In this document: positions 36,166 through 47,755 of the stretch, one piece after another
How the letters are laid out: each line of letters starts with the position of its first letter
How positions within the stretch are numbered: the first letter of the stretch is position 1
From: Streptomyces sp. WZ.A104
Lineage (GTDB): Bacteria; Actinomycetota; Actinomycetes; Streptomycetales; Streptomycetaceae
Reading direction: 5' to 3'
NCBI RefSeq assembly: GCF_002382885.1
Contig: NZ_NWVL01000025.1
Location: 1-64,000 of the forward strand
DNA length: 64,000 bases
Position numbers and translations under genes: made by a program
Notes under the pieces: model-generated
The model's input: the letters and a program-made list of their open reading frames with translations, nothing else
The model's database searches: none
What the model was told of the DNA's origin: nothing

Positions 36166-39100
36166 ATGCAGCCACCACGCGGTCTTCAACACGGCTCCGA
36201 AGAGGCGCCCGGTACGGTCCCCCGCCCGGCCCCTCGCCGGAGACGGACCCCCACAGCGGCAGCCCTGGCGGCCTCCCTGGCCCTGGTCGTGATCGCCCCC
36301 GCGGTCGCCTCCGCCCAGCCGGCCCCGCCGGACCGGAAGCCGCCCGGCGAGCGGACGTTCAGCAGCTCGTTCGAGACGGATGAGAAGCAGCCCGACTGGC
36401 GCGACACCGTCGAAGTGGGCCCCGACGGCAAGGAGCGCGCCTCCGGGGTCGACGGCGGGTTCTCCTCCGGCATACCGGGCAACGTCACCGACCGGGTCAC
36501 CGAGGTCCGCGCGAGCGCCGAGAACACCGCGGGCGGCGAGGTCAAGGAGAACCTGGTCGATGTCGAGCCGGGCTCCAAGTGGCTGGCGTTCGCGAAGACC
36601 GGCTGGGTCGAGTTCGACCTGGAGGAGCCGGTGAAGGTGGTGACGTACGCCCTCACCTCCGCCAACGACCACGCCGAGCGCGACCCGAAGGACTGGACGC
36701 TGAAGGGCTCGGCGGACGGCGAGGAGTGGAGGGACCTCGACACCCGCGAGGGCGAGAGCTTCGCGAAGCGGCACGAGACGAAGACGTACGACTTCACCGC
36801 CGACACCGCCTACCGCCACTTCCGGCTGGAGATCACGGCGAACGGCGGCGGGGCCGAGCTCCAGCTCGCCGACGTTCAGTTCTCGAACGGTGACACCTCC
36901 GCGCCGGTGCCCGACGAGATGCGCAGCCGGCCCGACCGCGGCCCCTCGGGCTCCCCCACCGCGAAGTCGGGCGCGGGGTTCACCGGAAAGAAGGCACTGC
37001 GTTACGCGGGTACGCACAAACCGGACGGCCGGGCGTACTCGTACAACAAGATCTTCGACGTGAACACGGCCGTCACCAAGCACACCGAGCTGTCCTACCT
37101 GGTCTATCCGCAGATGGGCGAGACGGACCTCGACTACCCGGCGACCCACGTCTCGGTGGACCTCGCCTTCACCGACGGCACGTACCTGAGCGAGCTGGGC
37201 GCCACCGACAGCCACGGCGGGCTGCTCACCCCGCAGGGCCAGGCCGATGCCAAGCGGCTCTACGTGAACCAGTGGAACAAGGTCGCCGCCCGCCTCGGCA
37301 CGGTGGCCGCGGGCAAGACGGTCGACCGGATTCTGGTGGCGTACGACTCCCCGAAGGGGAAGGCGAAGTTCCAGGGCTGGATCGACGACATCACGATCAC
37401 CCCGAGGAAGCCGGAGAAGCGCAGGGCGCATCTGTCGGACTACGCGCTGACCACCCGGGGCACCAACTCCTCCGGCGGCTTCTCGCGCGGCAACAACATT
37501 CCGGCCACCGCGGTCCCGCACGGCTTCAACTTCTGGACGCCGGTGACCAACGCCGGTTCGCTGAGCTGGCTGTACGACTACTCCCGGGGCAACAACGAAG
37601 ACAACCTCCCCACGCTCCAGGCCTTCAGCGCCAGCCATGAGCCGAGCCCCTGGATGGGCGACCGGCAGACCTTCCAGCTGATGCCCTCGGCCGCGAGCGG
37701 CACCCCGGACGCGGCTCGCACGGCCCGGGGGCTGCCGTTCCGGCACGAGAACGAGGTCGCGAAGCCGCACTACTACGGCGTCACGTTCGAGAACGGCCTC
37801 AAGGCCGAGATGGCGCCGACCGACCACGCGGCCCGGATGCGGTTCACCTACCCCGGCAAGGACGCAAGCCTGGTCTTCGACAACGTGACGAACGCGGGCG
37901 GTCTGACCCTGAATCCGAAGGCCCGCTCCTTCTCCGGCTACACGGACGTGAAGAGCGGCCTGTCCACGGGGGCGACCCGGATGTTCGTGTACGGCGTCTT
38001 CGACGCGCCGGTGACGGACAGCGGAAGGCTGAAGGGCGGCGGGGGTGACGACGTCACGGGCTTCTTCCGCTTCGACGCGGGCAGGGACCGTACGGTCAAC
38101 CTGCGCCTGGCCACCTCGCTGATCGGCGTGGACCAGGCGAAGAAGAACCTGGCCATGGAGATCCCTGAGTCCGCCTCCTTCGAGAAGGTGCGGCGCGAGG
38201 CACAGGCGGCCTGGGACGACGTCCTGAAGACGATCGAGGTCGAGGGAGCCGACGAGGACCAGCTCACGACCCTCTACTCCAGCCTCTACCGGCTCTACCT
38301 CTACCCGAACTCCGGCCACGAGAAGGTGGGCGGGAAGAACAGGTACGCCAGCCCGTTCGTCGAGCCGGTCGGCGAGGACACCCCGACGAGGACCGGGGCG
38401 AAGATCGTCGACGGCAAGGTGTTCGTCAACAACGGCTTCTGGGACACCTACCGCACGACCTGGCCCGCCTACTCCTTCTTCTCCCCGAAGAAGGCGGGTG
38501 AGCTGGTGGACGGCTTCGTGCAGCACTACAAGGACGGCGGCTGGACCTCGCGCTGGTCCTCCCCCGGTTACGCGGACCTGATGACCGGCACCAGTTCGGA
38601 CGTGGCGTTCGCCGACGCGTACGTCAAGGGCGTGAAGTTCGACGCGGAGGCGGCGTACGAGGCGGCGGTCAAGAACGCCACGGTGGCTCCGCCGTCCCCG
38701 GGCGTCGGCCGCAAGGGCATGGAGACCTCCGTCTTCGCCGGATACGCGGACACCGCGACCCACGAGGGCCTGTCCTGGTCGCTGGAGGGCTACCTCAACG
38801 ACTACGGCATCGCACGGATGGGCCAGGAGCTCTACAAGAAGACGAAGAAGGCGCGGTACAAGGAGGAGTCGGAGTACTTCCTCAACCGGGCGCAGAAGTA
38901 CGTCACGCTCTTCGACGGCGAGGCGGGCTTCTTCCAGGGCAGGAAGCCGGACGGCGACTGGCGCCTGCCCTCCGACGCGTACGACCCGCGCGTGTGGGGC
39001 TACGACTACACCGAGACCAACGGCTGGGGCTACGCCTTCACCGCCCCGCAGGACAGCCGGGGCCTGGCCAACCTGTACGGGGGCCGCGCGGGCCTGGGCA

Positions 39101-40047
39101 AGAAGCTGGACACCTACTTCTCCACCCCGGAGACGGCGGGCCCCGAGTTCGTCGGCAGCTACGGCGGGGTCATCCACGAGATGACCGAGGCGCGTGACGT
39201 GCGGATGGGCCAGTACGGGCACAGCAACCAGGTCGCCCACCACGCCACGTACATGTACAACGCGGCCTCACAGCCGTACAGGACACAGGAGAAGGTCCGC
39301 GAGGTGCTGGGCCGCCTGTACGTCGGCAGCGAGATCGGCCAGGGCATCCACGGTGACGAGGACAACGGCGAGCAGTCGGCCTGGTATCTCTTCTCCGCGC
39401 TCGGCTTCTACCCGCTGGTGATGGGCAGCGGGGAGTACGCGATCGGCTCGCCGCTCTTCAAGAAGGCGACCGTCCGCATGGACAACGGCCGCAAGCTGGT
39501 CGTCAAGGCCCCGAAGAACAGCGCGAAGAACATCTACGTGCAGAGCCTGAAGGTCAACGGCAGGAAGTGGACCTCCACCGCGCTCCCCCACGATGTGCTG
39601 GCCAAGGGCGGCACGCTGGCGTTCGACATGGGGCCCGAGCCGTCCAGGTGGGGCACGGGGAGGAACGCGGCCCCGGTCTCCATCCAGCAGGACGACAGAG
39701 TCCCGTCGCCGAAGGGCGATGTGCTCAAGGGCGACGGCGCGCTCTTCGACAACACCTCGGCCACCGCGGCGGAGGTCACCTCGGTGGAGCTGCCTGTCCC
39801 CGGGTCCGCCGAGGCGCTCCAGTACACGCTGACGTCGTCGGCGGCGGACCGGGCCCCGAAGGGGTGGACGCTCCAGGGCTCGTCCGACGGCGAGAAGTGG
39901 ACGGACATCGACCGCCGCTCCGGCCAGTCGTTCGCCTGGGACAGGCAGACCCGGGTGTTCTCGGTGGGCCGGCCCGGTGACTACGCGAAGTACCGGCTGG
40001 TGCTGACGGGTTCGGCGACGCTGGCGGAGGTGGAGCTGTTCTCCTGA
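36166..40047 (+). CDS. Secreted GH92 alpha-mannosidase with two discoidin-like modules
   Basis: A 1293-residue exported enzyme. A basic N-terminus and hydrophobic segment ending in AVASAQPA form a signal peptide. An F5/8-type discoidin-like module lies at about 108-241 (TGWVEFDLEEPVKVVTYALT, DWTLKGSADGEEW). The GH92 beta and (alpha/alpha)6 domains occupy about 430-1165 (WDTYRTTWPAYSFF, GYVGSYGGVI-like VGSYGGVIHEMTEA, GQYGHSNQVAHHATYMY, and GDEDNGEQSAWYLFSALGFYP near 1062 with the acid/base residues). A second discoidin-like module ends the protein (GWTLQGSSDGEKWTDID). GH92 enzymes remove alpha-mannose from glycans with Ca2+. The ATG at 36166 follows GGGAGG; upstream in-frame ATGs lack ribosome sites. 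Confidence 0.9.
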   Translation: MQPPRGLQHGSEEAPGTVPRPAPRRRRTPTAAALAASLALVVIAPAVASAQPAPPDRKPPGERTFSSSFETDEKQPDWRDTVEVGPDGKERASGVDGGFSSGIPGNVTDRVTEVRASAENTAGGEVKENLVDVEPGSKWLAFAKTGWVEFDLEEPVKVVTYALTSANDHAERDPKDWTLKGSADGEEWRDLDTREGESFAKRHETKTYDFTADTAYRHFRLEITANGGGAELQLADVQFSNGDTSAPVPDEMRSRPDRGPSGSPTAKSGAGFTGKKALRYAGTHKPDGRAYSYNKIFDVNTAVTKHTELSYLVYPQMGETDLDYPATHVSVDLAFTDGTYLSELGATDSHGGLLTPQGQADAKRLYVNQWNKVAARLGTVAAGKTVDRILVAYDSPKGKAKFQGWIDDITITPRKPEKRRAHLSDYALTTRGTNSSGGFSRGNNIPATAVPHGFNFWTPVTNAGSLSWLYDYSRGNNEDNLPTLQAFSASHEPSPWMGDRQTFQLMPSAASGTPDAARTARGLPFRHENEVAKPHYYGVTFENGLKAEMAPTDHAARMRFTYPGKDASLVFDNVTNAGGLTLNPKARSFSGYTDVKSGLSTGATRMFVYGVFDAPVTDSGRLKGGGGDDVTGFFRFDAGRDRTVNLRLATSLIGVDQAKKNLAMEIPESASFEKVRREAQAAWDDVLKTIEVEGADEDQLTTLYSSLYRLYLYPNSGHEKVGGKNRYASPFVEPVGEDTPTRTGAKIVDGKVFVNNGFWDTYRTTWPAYSFFSPKKAGELVDGFVQHYKDGGWTSRWSSPGYADLMTGTSSDVAFADAYVKGVKFDAEAAYEAAVKNATVAPPSPGVGRKGMETSVFAGYADTATHEGLSWSLEGYLNDYGIARMGQELYKKTKKARYKEESEYFLNRAQKYVTLFDGEAGFFQGRKPDGDWRLPSDAYDPRVWGYDYTETNGWGYAFTAPQDSRGLANLYGGRAGLGKKLDTYFSTPETAGPEFVGSYGGVIHEMTEARDVRMGQYGHSNQVAHHATYMYNAASQPYRTQEKVREVLGRLYVGSEIGQGIHGDEDNGEQSAWYLFSALGFYPLVMGSGEYAIGSPLFKKATVRMDNGRKLVVKAPKNSAKNIYVQSLKVNGRKWTSTALPHDVLAKGGTLAFDMGPEPSRWGTGRNAAPVSIQQDDRVPSPKGDVLKGDGALFDNTSATAAEVTSVELPVPGSAEALQYTLTSSAADRAPKGWTLQGSSDGEKWTDIDRRSGQSFAWDRQTRVFSVGRPGDYAKYRLVLTGSATLAEVELFS

Positions 40048-40060
40048 CGTCTGTGCCGTA

Positions 40061-40104
40061 CGCCGGCGGCCGGTAACCCGAGGGCGGGGTGCCGGCCGTC
40101 GGCG
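40061..40104. terminator. Terminator between GH92 and phosphatase genes
   Basis: Arms CGCCGGCGGCCGG (40061-40073) and CCGGCCGTCGGCG (40092-40104) pair with one G:T/mismatch, 18-base loop, between convergent genes. Confidence 0.6.
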
Positions 40105-40105
40105 T

Positions 40106-40735
40106 TCAGCCCTCCTGGTTCACCCCTCGGAAGCTCTCGGGCAGGGCGACGTTGAGCGCGGTGACGACCGGCTGGCCGTGTTCCGTACCGAGCCGGGAGA
40201 CCGCGCCGGTGGCGAGCTGGAAGAGGCGGCCCTCGGCCGGGGTCAGCCCCAGGTAGCGGGCGGTGAGGACGCGCAGGAGGTGGGAGTGGGCGACGAGCGC
40301 GATGTCCCCGTCCCCGACCCGCTCGGCGGCCGACCGCACCCCCGCCAGCACCGTGTCGGCCCGCGCCCCGACGTCCGCCGGGCTCTCGCCGGGGTGTTCG
40401 GGGGTGCCGGGGTCGACGCCGTCGGTCCACAGGTTCCAGAAGGGGCGGGTGCGGTGGATCTCCCGGGTGGTGATGCCCTCGTAGCCGCCGTAGTCCCACT
40501 CCCGCAGCTCGGGGGTGACCCGGGCCGCGGTGAGCCCGGCCAGCTCGGCGGTGCGGCGGGCCCGGACGGACGGGCTGACCAGAGTGAGGGCGATGTGCCG
40601 GTCGGCCAGCAGCGGGACGAGGGCGCGGGCCTGCCGCTCCCCGGTGTCGGTGAGGGGGAGGTCGGTCCAGCTCGTGTGCTGCCCGGAGCGGGACCACTCG
40701 GTCTCGCCGTGGCGGATGAGGATCAGCTCGCCCAT
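40106..40735 (-). CDS. Histidine phosphatase superfamily protein
   Basis: A 209-residue phosphatase of the phosphoglycerate-mutase-like fold. The catalytic RHGETEWS is at the N-terminus (phospho-His accepting residue). LVSPSVRARRTAE and REWDYGGYEGITTREI follow, and the second His is in LVAHSHLLRVLTARYLG. Substrate unknown (sugar phosphates or small phosphoesters are typical). The ATG at 40735 begins MGELILIRHG; the longer frame upstream is low-complexity and overlaps the promoter region. Confidence 0.85.
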   Translation of the reverse strand: MGELILIRHGETEWSRSGQHTSWTDLPLTDTGERQARALVPLLADRHIALTLVSPSVRARRTAELAGLTAARVTPELREWDYGGYEGITTREIHRTRPFWNLWTDGVDPGTPEHPGESPADVGARADTVLAGVRSAAERVGDGDIALVAHSHLLRVLTARYLGLTPAEGRLFQLATGAVSRLGTEHGQPVVTALNVALPESFRGVNQEG

Positions 40736-40992
40736 GGTGGTCCGTTCGCTCTCGGTGCCGGGGTGGTGCGGGTGGGGACCGCGGGCTCGGAGCCCCTGGC
40801 CCTGCGGGTGGGGCCGCAGTCTCGGCCCCCGGCCCACGATCGCACCTGGGGGCGGCGAGGCCCCGGATTCCGCGCGTGGGGCGGTGCGTCGGGCCCGGCG
40901 GGCGGCGGACCAGCCGGAACGCGTGCGGCGTGGGGAGGCGGAGGCACGTACCGTAGGGCCCTTGCCTGATCGATTTCCCGTGGGGGGACCGC

Positions 40993-41616
40993 ATGTCCGA
41001 CGCCTTCTTGCCTCCGCCGCCCGAACCGGAGCCGCAGCCACCGCGGCAGCCCGCGTTCGCACAGCCGCAGTCGCCGTGGGCGCCTCCTGCCGCCCCGCCG
41101 CGCAAGCAGCGGCGTACGGGGCTGATCGTGACGTTGTCCTTGGTCGGCGGGCTCGTCGTCATCGGCGCGACGGTGGCGCTGGGCTACGCGTTGATGCAGA
41201 AGGCCTCGGAGTCCATCGCGCTCGCCGAGGAGCGGGCGGTTTCGCGGTACGGCGACACGGTGGGGCCGGACGGCCTTGAGGGCTGGGAGGAGCTGGAGGA
41301 CTTCGAGGAGCCGGAGGCCGACGAACCGGCCGCCGAGAAGGACGCCACGATCACGAAGTGCACGCGGGACTCCCTGATCAACTGGATGTCCGCCGAGATA
41401 AAGGTCGTGAACGGGAGCGGGAGCCCGGCGTCCTACGTCGTCTACGTCACGTTCGTGGACCGAGACGGTGACGTGGTGAGCGAGGGCCTCGCGGTCACGG
41501 AAGACGAAGTCGCCCCCGGCGCGACCGCCAAGATCAAGGCCCAGGGCCTCGGCGAGGTACCGGCGGGCACGAAGTGCCGGATCGACCGGGTCGAGCGGGA
41601 AGCGATGTCAGGCTGA
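40993..41616 (+). CDS. Single-pass membrane protein with extracellular FxLYD-like domain
   Basis: A 207-residue protein: Pro-rich cytoplasmic start (about 1-40), one membrane helix (about 43-66, LIVTLSLVGGLVVIGATVALGYAL), an acidic linker (EGWEELEDFEEPEADEP), then a small beta domain (IKVVNGSGSPASYVVYVTFVDRDGDVV, ending with CRIDRVER). Two Cys in this domain could form a disulfide. The fold resembles FxLYD-type domains of Streptomyces surface proteins; function unknown. ATG 40993 with GGGGGG 5 bases upstream. Confidence 0.65.
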   Translation: MSDAFLPPPPEPEPQPPRQPAFAQPQSPWAPPAAPPRKQRRTGLIVTLSLVGGLVVIGATVALGYALMQKASESIALAEERAVSRYGDTVGPDGLEGWEELEDFEEPEADEPAAEKDATITKCTRDSLINWMSAEIKVVNGSGSPASYVVYVTFVDRDGDVVSEGLAVTEDEVAPGATAKIKAQGLGEVPAGTKCRIDRVEREAMSG

Positions 41617-41625
41617 CCGGAAGGC

Positions 41626-41685
41626 CCCGTGACGGCGGACGGTCCGCCCCGGAGTGATCCGGGGCGGACCGTCCGCCGTCACGGG
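41626..41685. terminator. 28-bp perfect-stem terminator
   Basis: Arms 41626-41653 and 41658-41685 are perfectly complementary with a GTGA loop, between the convergent membrane-protein and lectin genes. Confidence 0.85.
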
Positions 41686-41782
41686 TATGCCTTGCCCGCC
41701 CAGCACTTGAGGCCGGCGGCGGCGAGAGCGTCGACGGTCCCGTGGCCGCGCTGCCACCTGTCCGGCCGACCGGCCGGGCGTA

Positions 41783-42295
41783 CTACGCCGCGGTGAACCG
41801 CCAGGTCTGGCCGTCGAACGCGCCGCAGGAGGACTGGTCCAACGGCTGGCCGCTGTTGGTGGTGCCCCACGCGACGCCCATGCAGAAGCCCGTAGCCCGG
41901 TTCCGCATCTTCCAGCTGTCGTTGCCGGCGTACTCGGCCACCCACACCTGCGAGTCCACGTTGGCGCACGGGGACTGGACGAGGAGGGCGTGGTTGGCGC
42001 CGGTCTGCGGGGTCACGCACATGTTGGTGGATCTGATCCGCAGGAAGTACGCGTTCGTGCCCGCCCCCTGGGCGTAGAACTCCTTGTTGGACTTGTAGTC
42101 ACACCGGTACTGGATCAGCCCGGCACCGACTTTGGTCGAGTTGTTGCCCACGGCAGCGCACATTCCGGTGTGCAGGGCCCGCATGTTGTTCCAACGGCCG
42201 TTGGACGGGCTGTCGGCCGCGGCTGGGGTCGCCATTCCCACGGCGAGGGCGAGGGCGCTGAACACGGCTCCGGCCGCCCCGATGGACTTCTTCAC
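41783..42295 (-). CDS. Secreted ricin-type beta-trefoil lectin-like protein
   Basis: A 170-residue exported protein: signal peptide MKKSIGAAGAVFSALALAVGMATPAAA followed by a single beta-trefoil module (about 33-168). Three repeats are visible (GMCAAVGNNST..YRCD; NMCVTPQTGAN..SPCA; GFCMGVAWGTTN..SSCG), each with the Cys pair and Gln/Trp core (DSQVWV, DGQTWRF). No catalytic domain is attached, so it is a free-standing carbohydrate-binding or non-sugar trefoil protein. GTG 42295 with GGAGGAG 3-5 bases upstream. Confidence 0.8.
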   Translation of the reverse strand: MKKSIGAAGAVFSALALAVGMATPAAADSPSNGRWNNMRALHTGMCAAVGNNSTKVGAGLIQYRCDYKSNKEFYAQGAGTNAYFLRIRSTNMCVTPQTGANHALLVQSPCANVDSQVWVAEYAGNDSWKMRNRATGFCMGVAWGTTNSGQPLDQSSCGAFDGQTWRFTAA

Positions 42296-42368
42296 GGCTC
42301 CTCCGTTGCTAGTTGGTCAGAACACGTGGACGAACGTATAAGCTCCCGCCTCGCCGGGAGTCTCATAT

Positions 42369-44255
42369 GTGTCTCAACCCGTACAGGGACCTCGGGCGGC
42401 ATCAGGGGACCATCCGATGGGGGGCGCGATGGGGGCGAACGACGGTGACAGCGGTACACGGGCGGCTCTGGCCGCCGAACTGGGCGCGGCGGTCGCGGCC
42501 CGTCCGCTGGTGAATCTGACCGGTCCGCTCGGCGTGGGGAAGACCTGGCTGGCGCGCTCGCTCGACGCCCAGCACTTCGACCTGTCCCGCCCGCACGCCC
42601 CCGGTGACCTGCGGCGGGCCGTGACCGGTGATGACCGCAGGCCACTGGTGCTGGACGGCGTCGATGGGCGTACGGCGATGGAGTCCGCCGCCGGGGCACT
42701 CGACGACGCCGCCGGCCACCGCCCCGTACTCGTGCTCAGCCGCAGGCCGTTACGGGCGGCTCGGGGCTGGGCCGGGGGCGACCCGGTCACCCTCGCCGTT
42801 CCTCCTCTGCCCGACGACGAGATCGCGGCGCTCGCGAGCCGGGCCGGCCTCGCGGACCCCGGCGCGCGGGACCTCGTCGTCCGACTGGCCGGCGGGATTC
42901 CCCTGGTGGCGCTCGCCGCCTGCCGGGCGATGCACGCCGGGGCCGCGCCCACCGCCCCCGCAGCGGTGGCCGACGAGGTCAGCGCCGAGATCCTCCAGCG
43001 CCTGGAGCGCGAACTGCCGGGCCGCCGCAGGGCCCAGGCGCTCCGGCTGCTCGCCGCCGTCGGCGCGGCGGACGAGAAGCTGCTGGCCAGGGGCCCGGAC
43101 TTGTTTACGGACCTGGCCGGGCTCAGTCTGGTCCACCGGACCGCCCTGGGGCTGACCGTCGCCGAACCGTACCGCGCCCTGCTCGACATGACCTACCAGT
43201 GGCGGCGGCCGGACCAGCACGGCGCGCTGCTCGCCCGCGCGGCGCGCTACCGCGGCGCGATGCTCACCGGGTCGGCCCCGCCCGAGCGGCGGGCCGAACT
43301 GGCCGAGCAGTCCATGCTCCTGGCCGGTGACCGGGTCGTACGGGAGGTGCTCTTCCCGCCCGGCCGCCCACCGGTCCCGATCGTGACAGCCCAAGGCGCC
43401 GACGCCGACGACATCGGCCGCCTGATGCACGGCTGGGCATCACTCAAGGGGTTCGACCAGCGCAGGACGGAACGGCTGGTCACCCAGTGGCTGGACGACG
43501 ACATCACCGGCTTCCGCCTGGCCCGCGACATCGACGGACAGCCGATCGGGCTGATCAGCCTGATCGGCGTCCGGGAGCAGACCCTGGCGGGCATGGAGCC
43601 ACTGCTCCAGCAACACACCGAGGGCCTCGCGGCGGGCGACCGCGGCGGGCTGTTCCTGGGGGCGGCGTTCTGCCCCGAACCGGCCGTCCACGCCCAGGTG
43701 CTGCGCCACATCCTGCGGCAGGCGGTCACCAGCGGAAGGCTCCTGGTGTCCACCGCCGACCCCGGCTACCACCAGCTTCTCGACAGTCTCGCCTTCCGCC
43801 GCCACGGGGGAATCCGCGAGGACATCTACCGCTGCGGACGCGCCCCGCAGGTCTACAGCAACGACTTCACCGGCGCGGCACTCCCCGCCTGGCTCCGCCG
43901 CCTGGGCGTCACCGCCACCGCCCCGGACACCGCCGACGAACCCGCCGCGGCCCACATGGCCGAGGCACTGGGCAACCTGCACACCCCCAAGGGGCTGGCC
44001 GGCAGTCCGCTCCTGACCGCCGCGCACACACCGACGGCCCGGGCACTGCGCGCCTGGCTCGTCGAAGCCGTGGACAGCCTGGCGGCAAGCCCCGTAGCGG
44101 CCGACGCCGATGCCGGGAGAATCCTGCGGGCGTACTACGTCGACCGGTCGGGCACCCACTGGCAGGTCGCCCACAGCCTGCACCTCAGCCGCGCCACCTA
44201 CTTCCGCCGCCTGCGACGCGGCGTGACGGCCCTGGCCGCGCAGCATGACCGCTGA
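42369..44255 (+). CDS. NTPase regulator with GNAT-like middle and C-terminal HTH
   Basis: A 628-residue protein. The N-terminal P-loop is VNLTGPLGVGKTWLAR (about 48-63) with Walker B-like PLVLDGVDG and a sensor-like region (VLSRRPLRAARG), as in STAND/AAA-type regulators. Residues about 335-500 resemble a GNAT acyltransferase fold (DDIGRLMHGWASL, LLVSTADPGYHQLLDSLAFRRHGG). The C-terminus has a helix-turn-helix (HWQVAHSLHLSRATYFRRLRRG). It may be a ligand-responsive transcription factor; target unknown. GTG 42369 has GGGAG 8 bases upstream; ATGs at 42417 and 42429 are alternatives. Confidence 0.65.
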   Translation: MSQPVQGPRAASGDHPMGGAMGANDGDSGTRAALAAELGAAVAARPLVNLTGPLGVGKTWLARSLDAQHFDLSRPHAPGDLRRAVTGDDRRPLVLDGVDGRTAMESAAGALDDAAGHRPVLVLSRRPLRAARGWAGGDPVTLAVPPLPDDEIAALASRAGLADPGARDLVVRLAGGIPLVALAACRAMHAGAAPTAPAAVADEVSAEILQRLERELPGRRRAQALRLLAAVGAADEKLLARGPDLFTDLAGLSLVHRTALGLTVAEPYRALLDMTYQWRRPDQHGALLARAARYRGAMLTGSAPPERRAELAEQSMLLAGDRVVREVLFPPGRPPVPIVTAQGADADDIGRLMHGWASLKGFDQRRTERLVTQWLDDDITGFRLARDIDGQPIGLISLIGVREQTLAGMEPLLQQHTEGLAAGDRGGLFLGAAFCPEPAVHAQVLRHILRQAVTSGRLLVSTADPGYHQLLDSLAFRRHGGIREDIYRCGRAPQVYSNDFTGAALPAWLRRLGVTATAPDTADEPAAAHMAEALGNLHTPKGLAGSPLLTAAHTPTARALRAWLVEAVDSLAASPVAADADAGRILRAYYVDRSGTHWQVAHSLHLSRATYFRRLRRGVTALAAQHDR

Positions 44256-44417
44256 CCGGTGCGCAGCCCGCCCAGGCACGGACCGGCCCACGAGGAGTTC
44301 ATCCGTGCCATCGAGGAGGAAAGGTCGGGGCGATGGGCCACAGCTGCTGGAGGACCCTGCGACCGGCTGACGTCTTCCCCTGTGGCGGCGGTCGTCTGCC
44401 GCACGGTCGCCAGGACG

Positions 44418-44455
44418 GAAGAACCCCGTACCTGGTACCAGGTACGGGGTTCTTC
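44418..44455. terminator. Perfect 38-bp palindrome between convergent genes
   Basis: A perfect palindrome with no spacer centred at 44436/44437 (core CCTGGTACCAGG), in the 337-base gap between the regulator and aconitase stops. Probably a bidirectional terminator; the rest of the gap shows no gene. Confidence 0.75.
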
Positions 44456-44592
44456 GTCGTCGCAGGACGCGCGGTTCCGCTCCGGAAGCAGCTCGCGTCC
44501 GATCATGCTCGCAGGCGCGCCTTCCGCCCCGTCGCGCGCGAGCGCCCCGCACCCGCGCGAGACGCAGGGGCAGGGCGCTCGTTCACCTCAGG

Positions 44593-47419
<2,827 letters not shown>

Positions 47420-47428
47420 GTAACCCTT

Positions 47429-47504
47429 ACCGGGCGGCGGCTGTGGTGCGCCTCGGCAGATATCTCGATGTCGAGATAACTCTAGTACATAGCCGCCGCC
47501 CGGT
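47429..47504. repeat. Inverted repeat flanking the acnA palindrome
   Basis: Arms ACCGGGCGGCGGCT (47429-47442) and AGCCGCCGCCCGGT (47491-47504), extendable by 3 bases with one G:T pair. The 48-base interval contains the 18-bp palindrome 47461-47478. It could form a branched stem-loop in the kinase transcript or a cruciform. The rest of the gap 47308-47755 shows no gene. Confidence 0.65.
47461..47478. promoter_or_regulatory. 18-bp palindrome upstream of acnA (possible TamR site)
   Basis: TATCTCGATGTCGAGATA: 8-base arms with a 2-base spacer, the geometry of MarR-family operators, about 155 bases upstream of acnA. The MarR protein TamR of S. coelicolor is reported to bind the aconitase (sacA) promoter; equating this site with TamR is inference. 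Confidence 0.5.
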
Positions 47505-47755
47505 CATGCCCAGGTGCCCCTGTGCTGTGTCATCGAGTCGAGGCGCTTGACAGCGAACACAGCCGTTTCGGCTTCTCCGACAGTGAATCCAGTCGTGAGG
47601 GGTGAGCACGCTGAGGGTGTCGCGCGCTGGAGGGCGCACGCGGGCGTCGGTGGCGGCATGCGTTGCTGGAATGCGCGACGGCCCGGTTCGAGGTCGCGGT
47701 TCCGGTGCGGCCGCCGCCCGGAGTCCATCGCTGGCCGACTCTGCACGGCCATGGC

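Noticed and set aside
36025..39243. 1072-codon minus-strand open frame
   Set aside because: Antisense to the GH92 gene, Val/Arg/Leu-rich composition, no recognisable motif.
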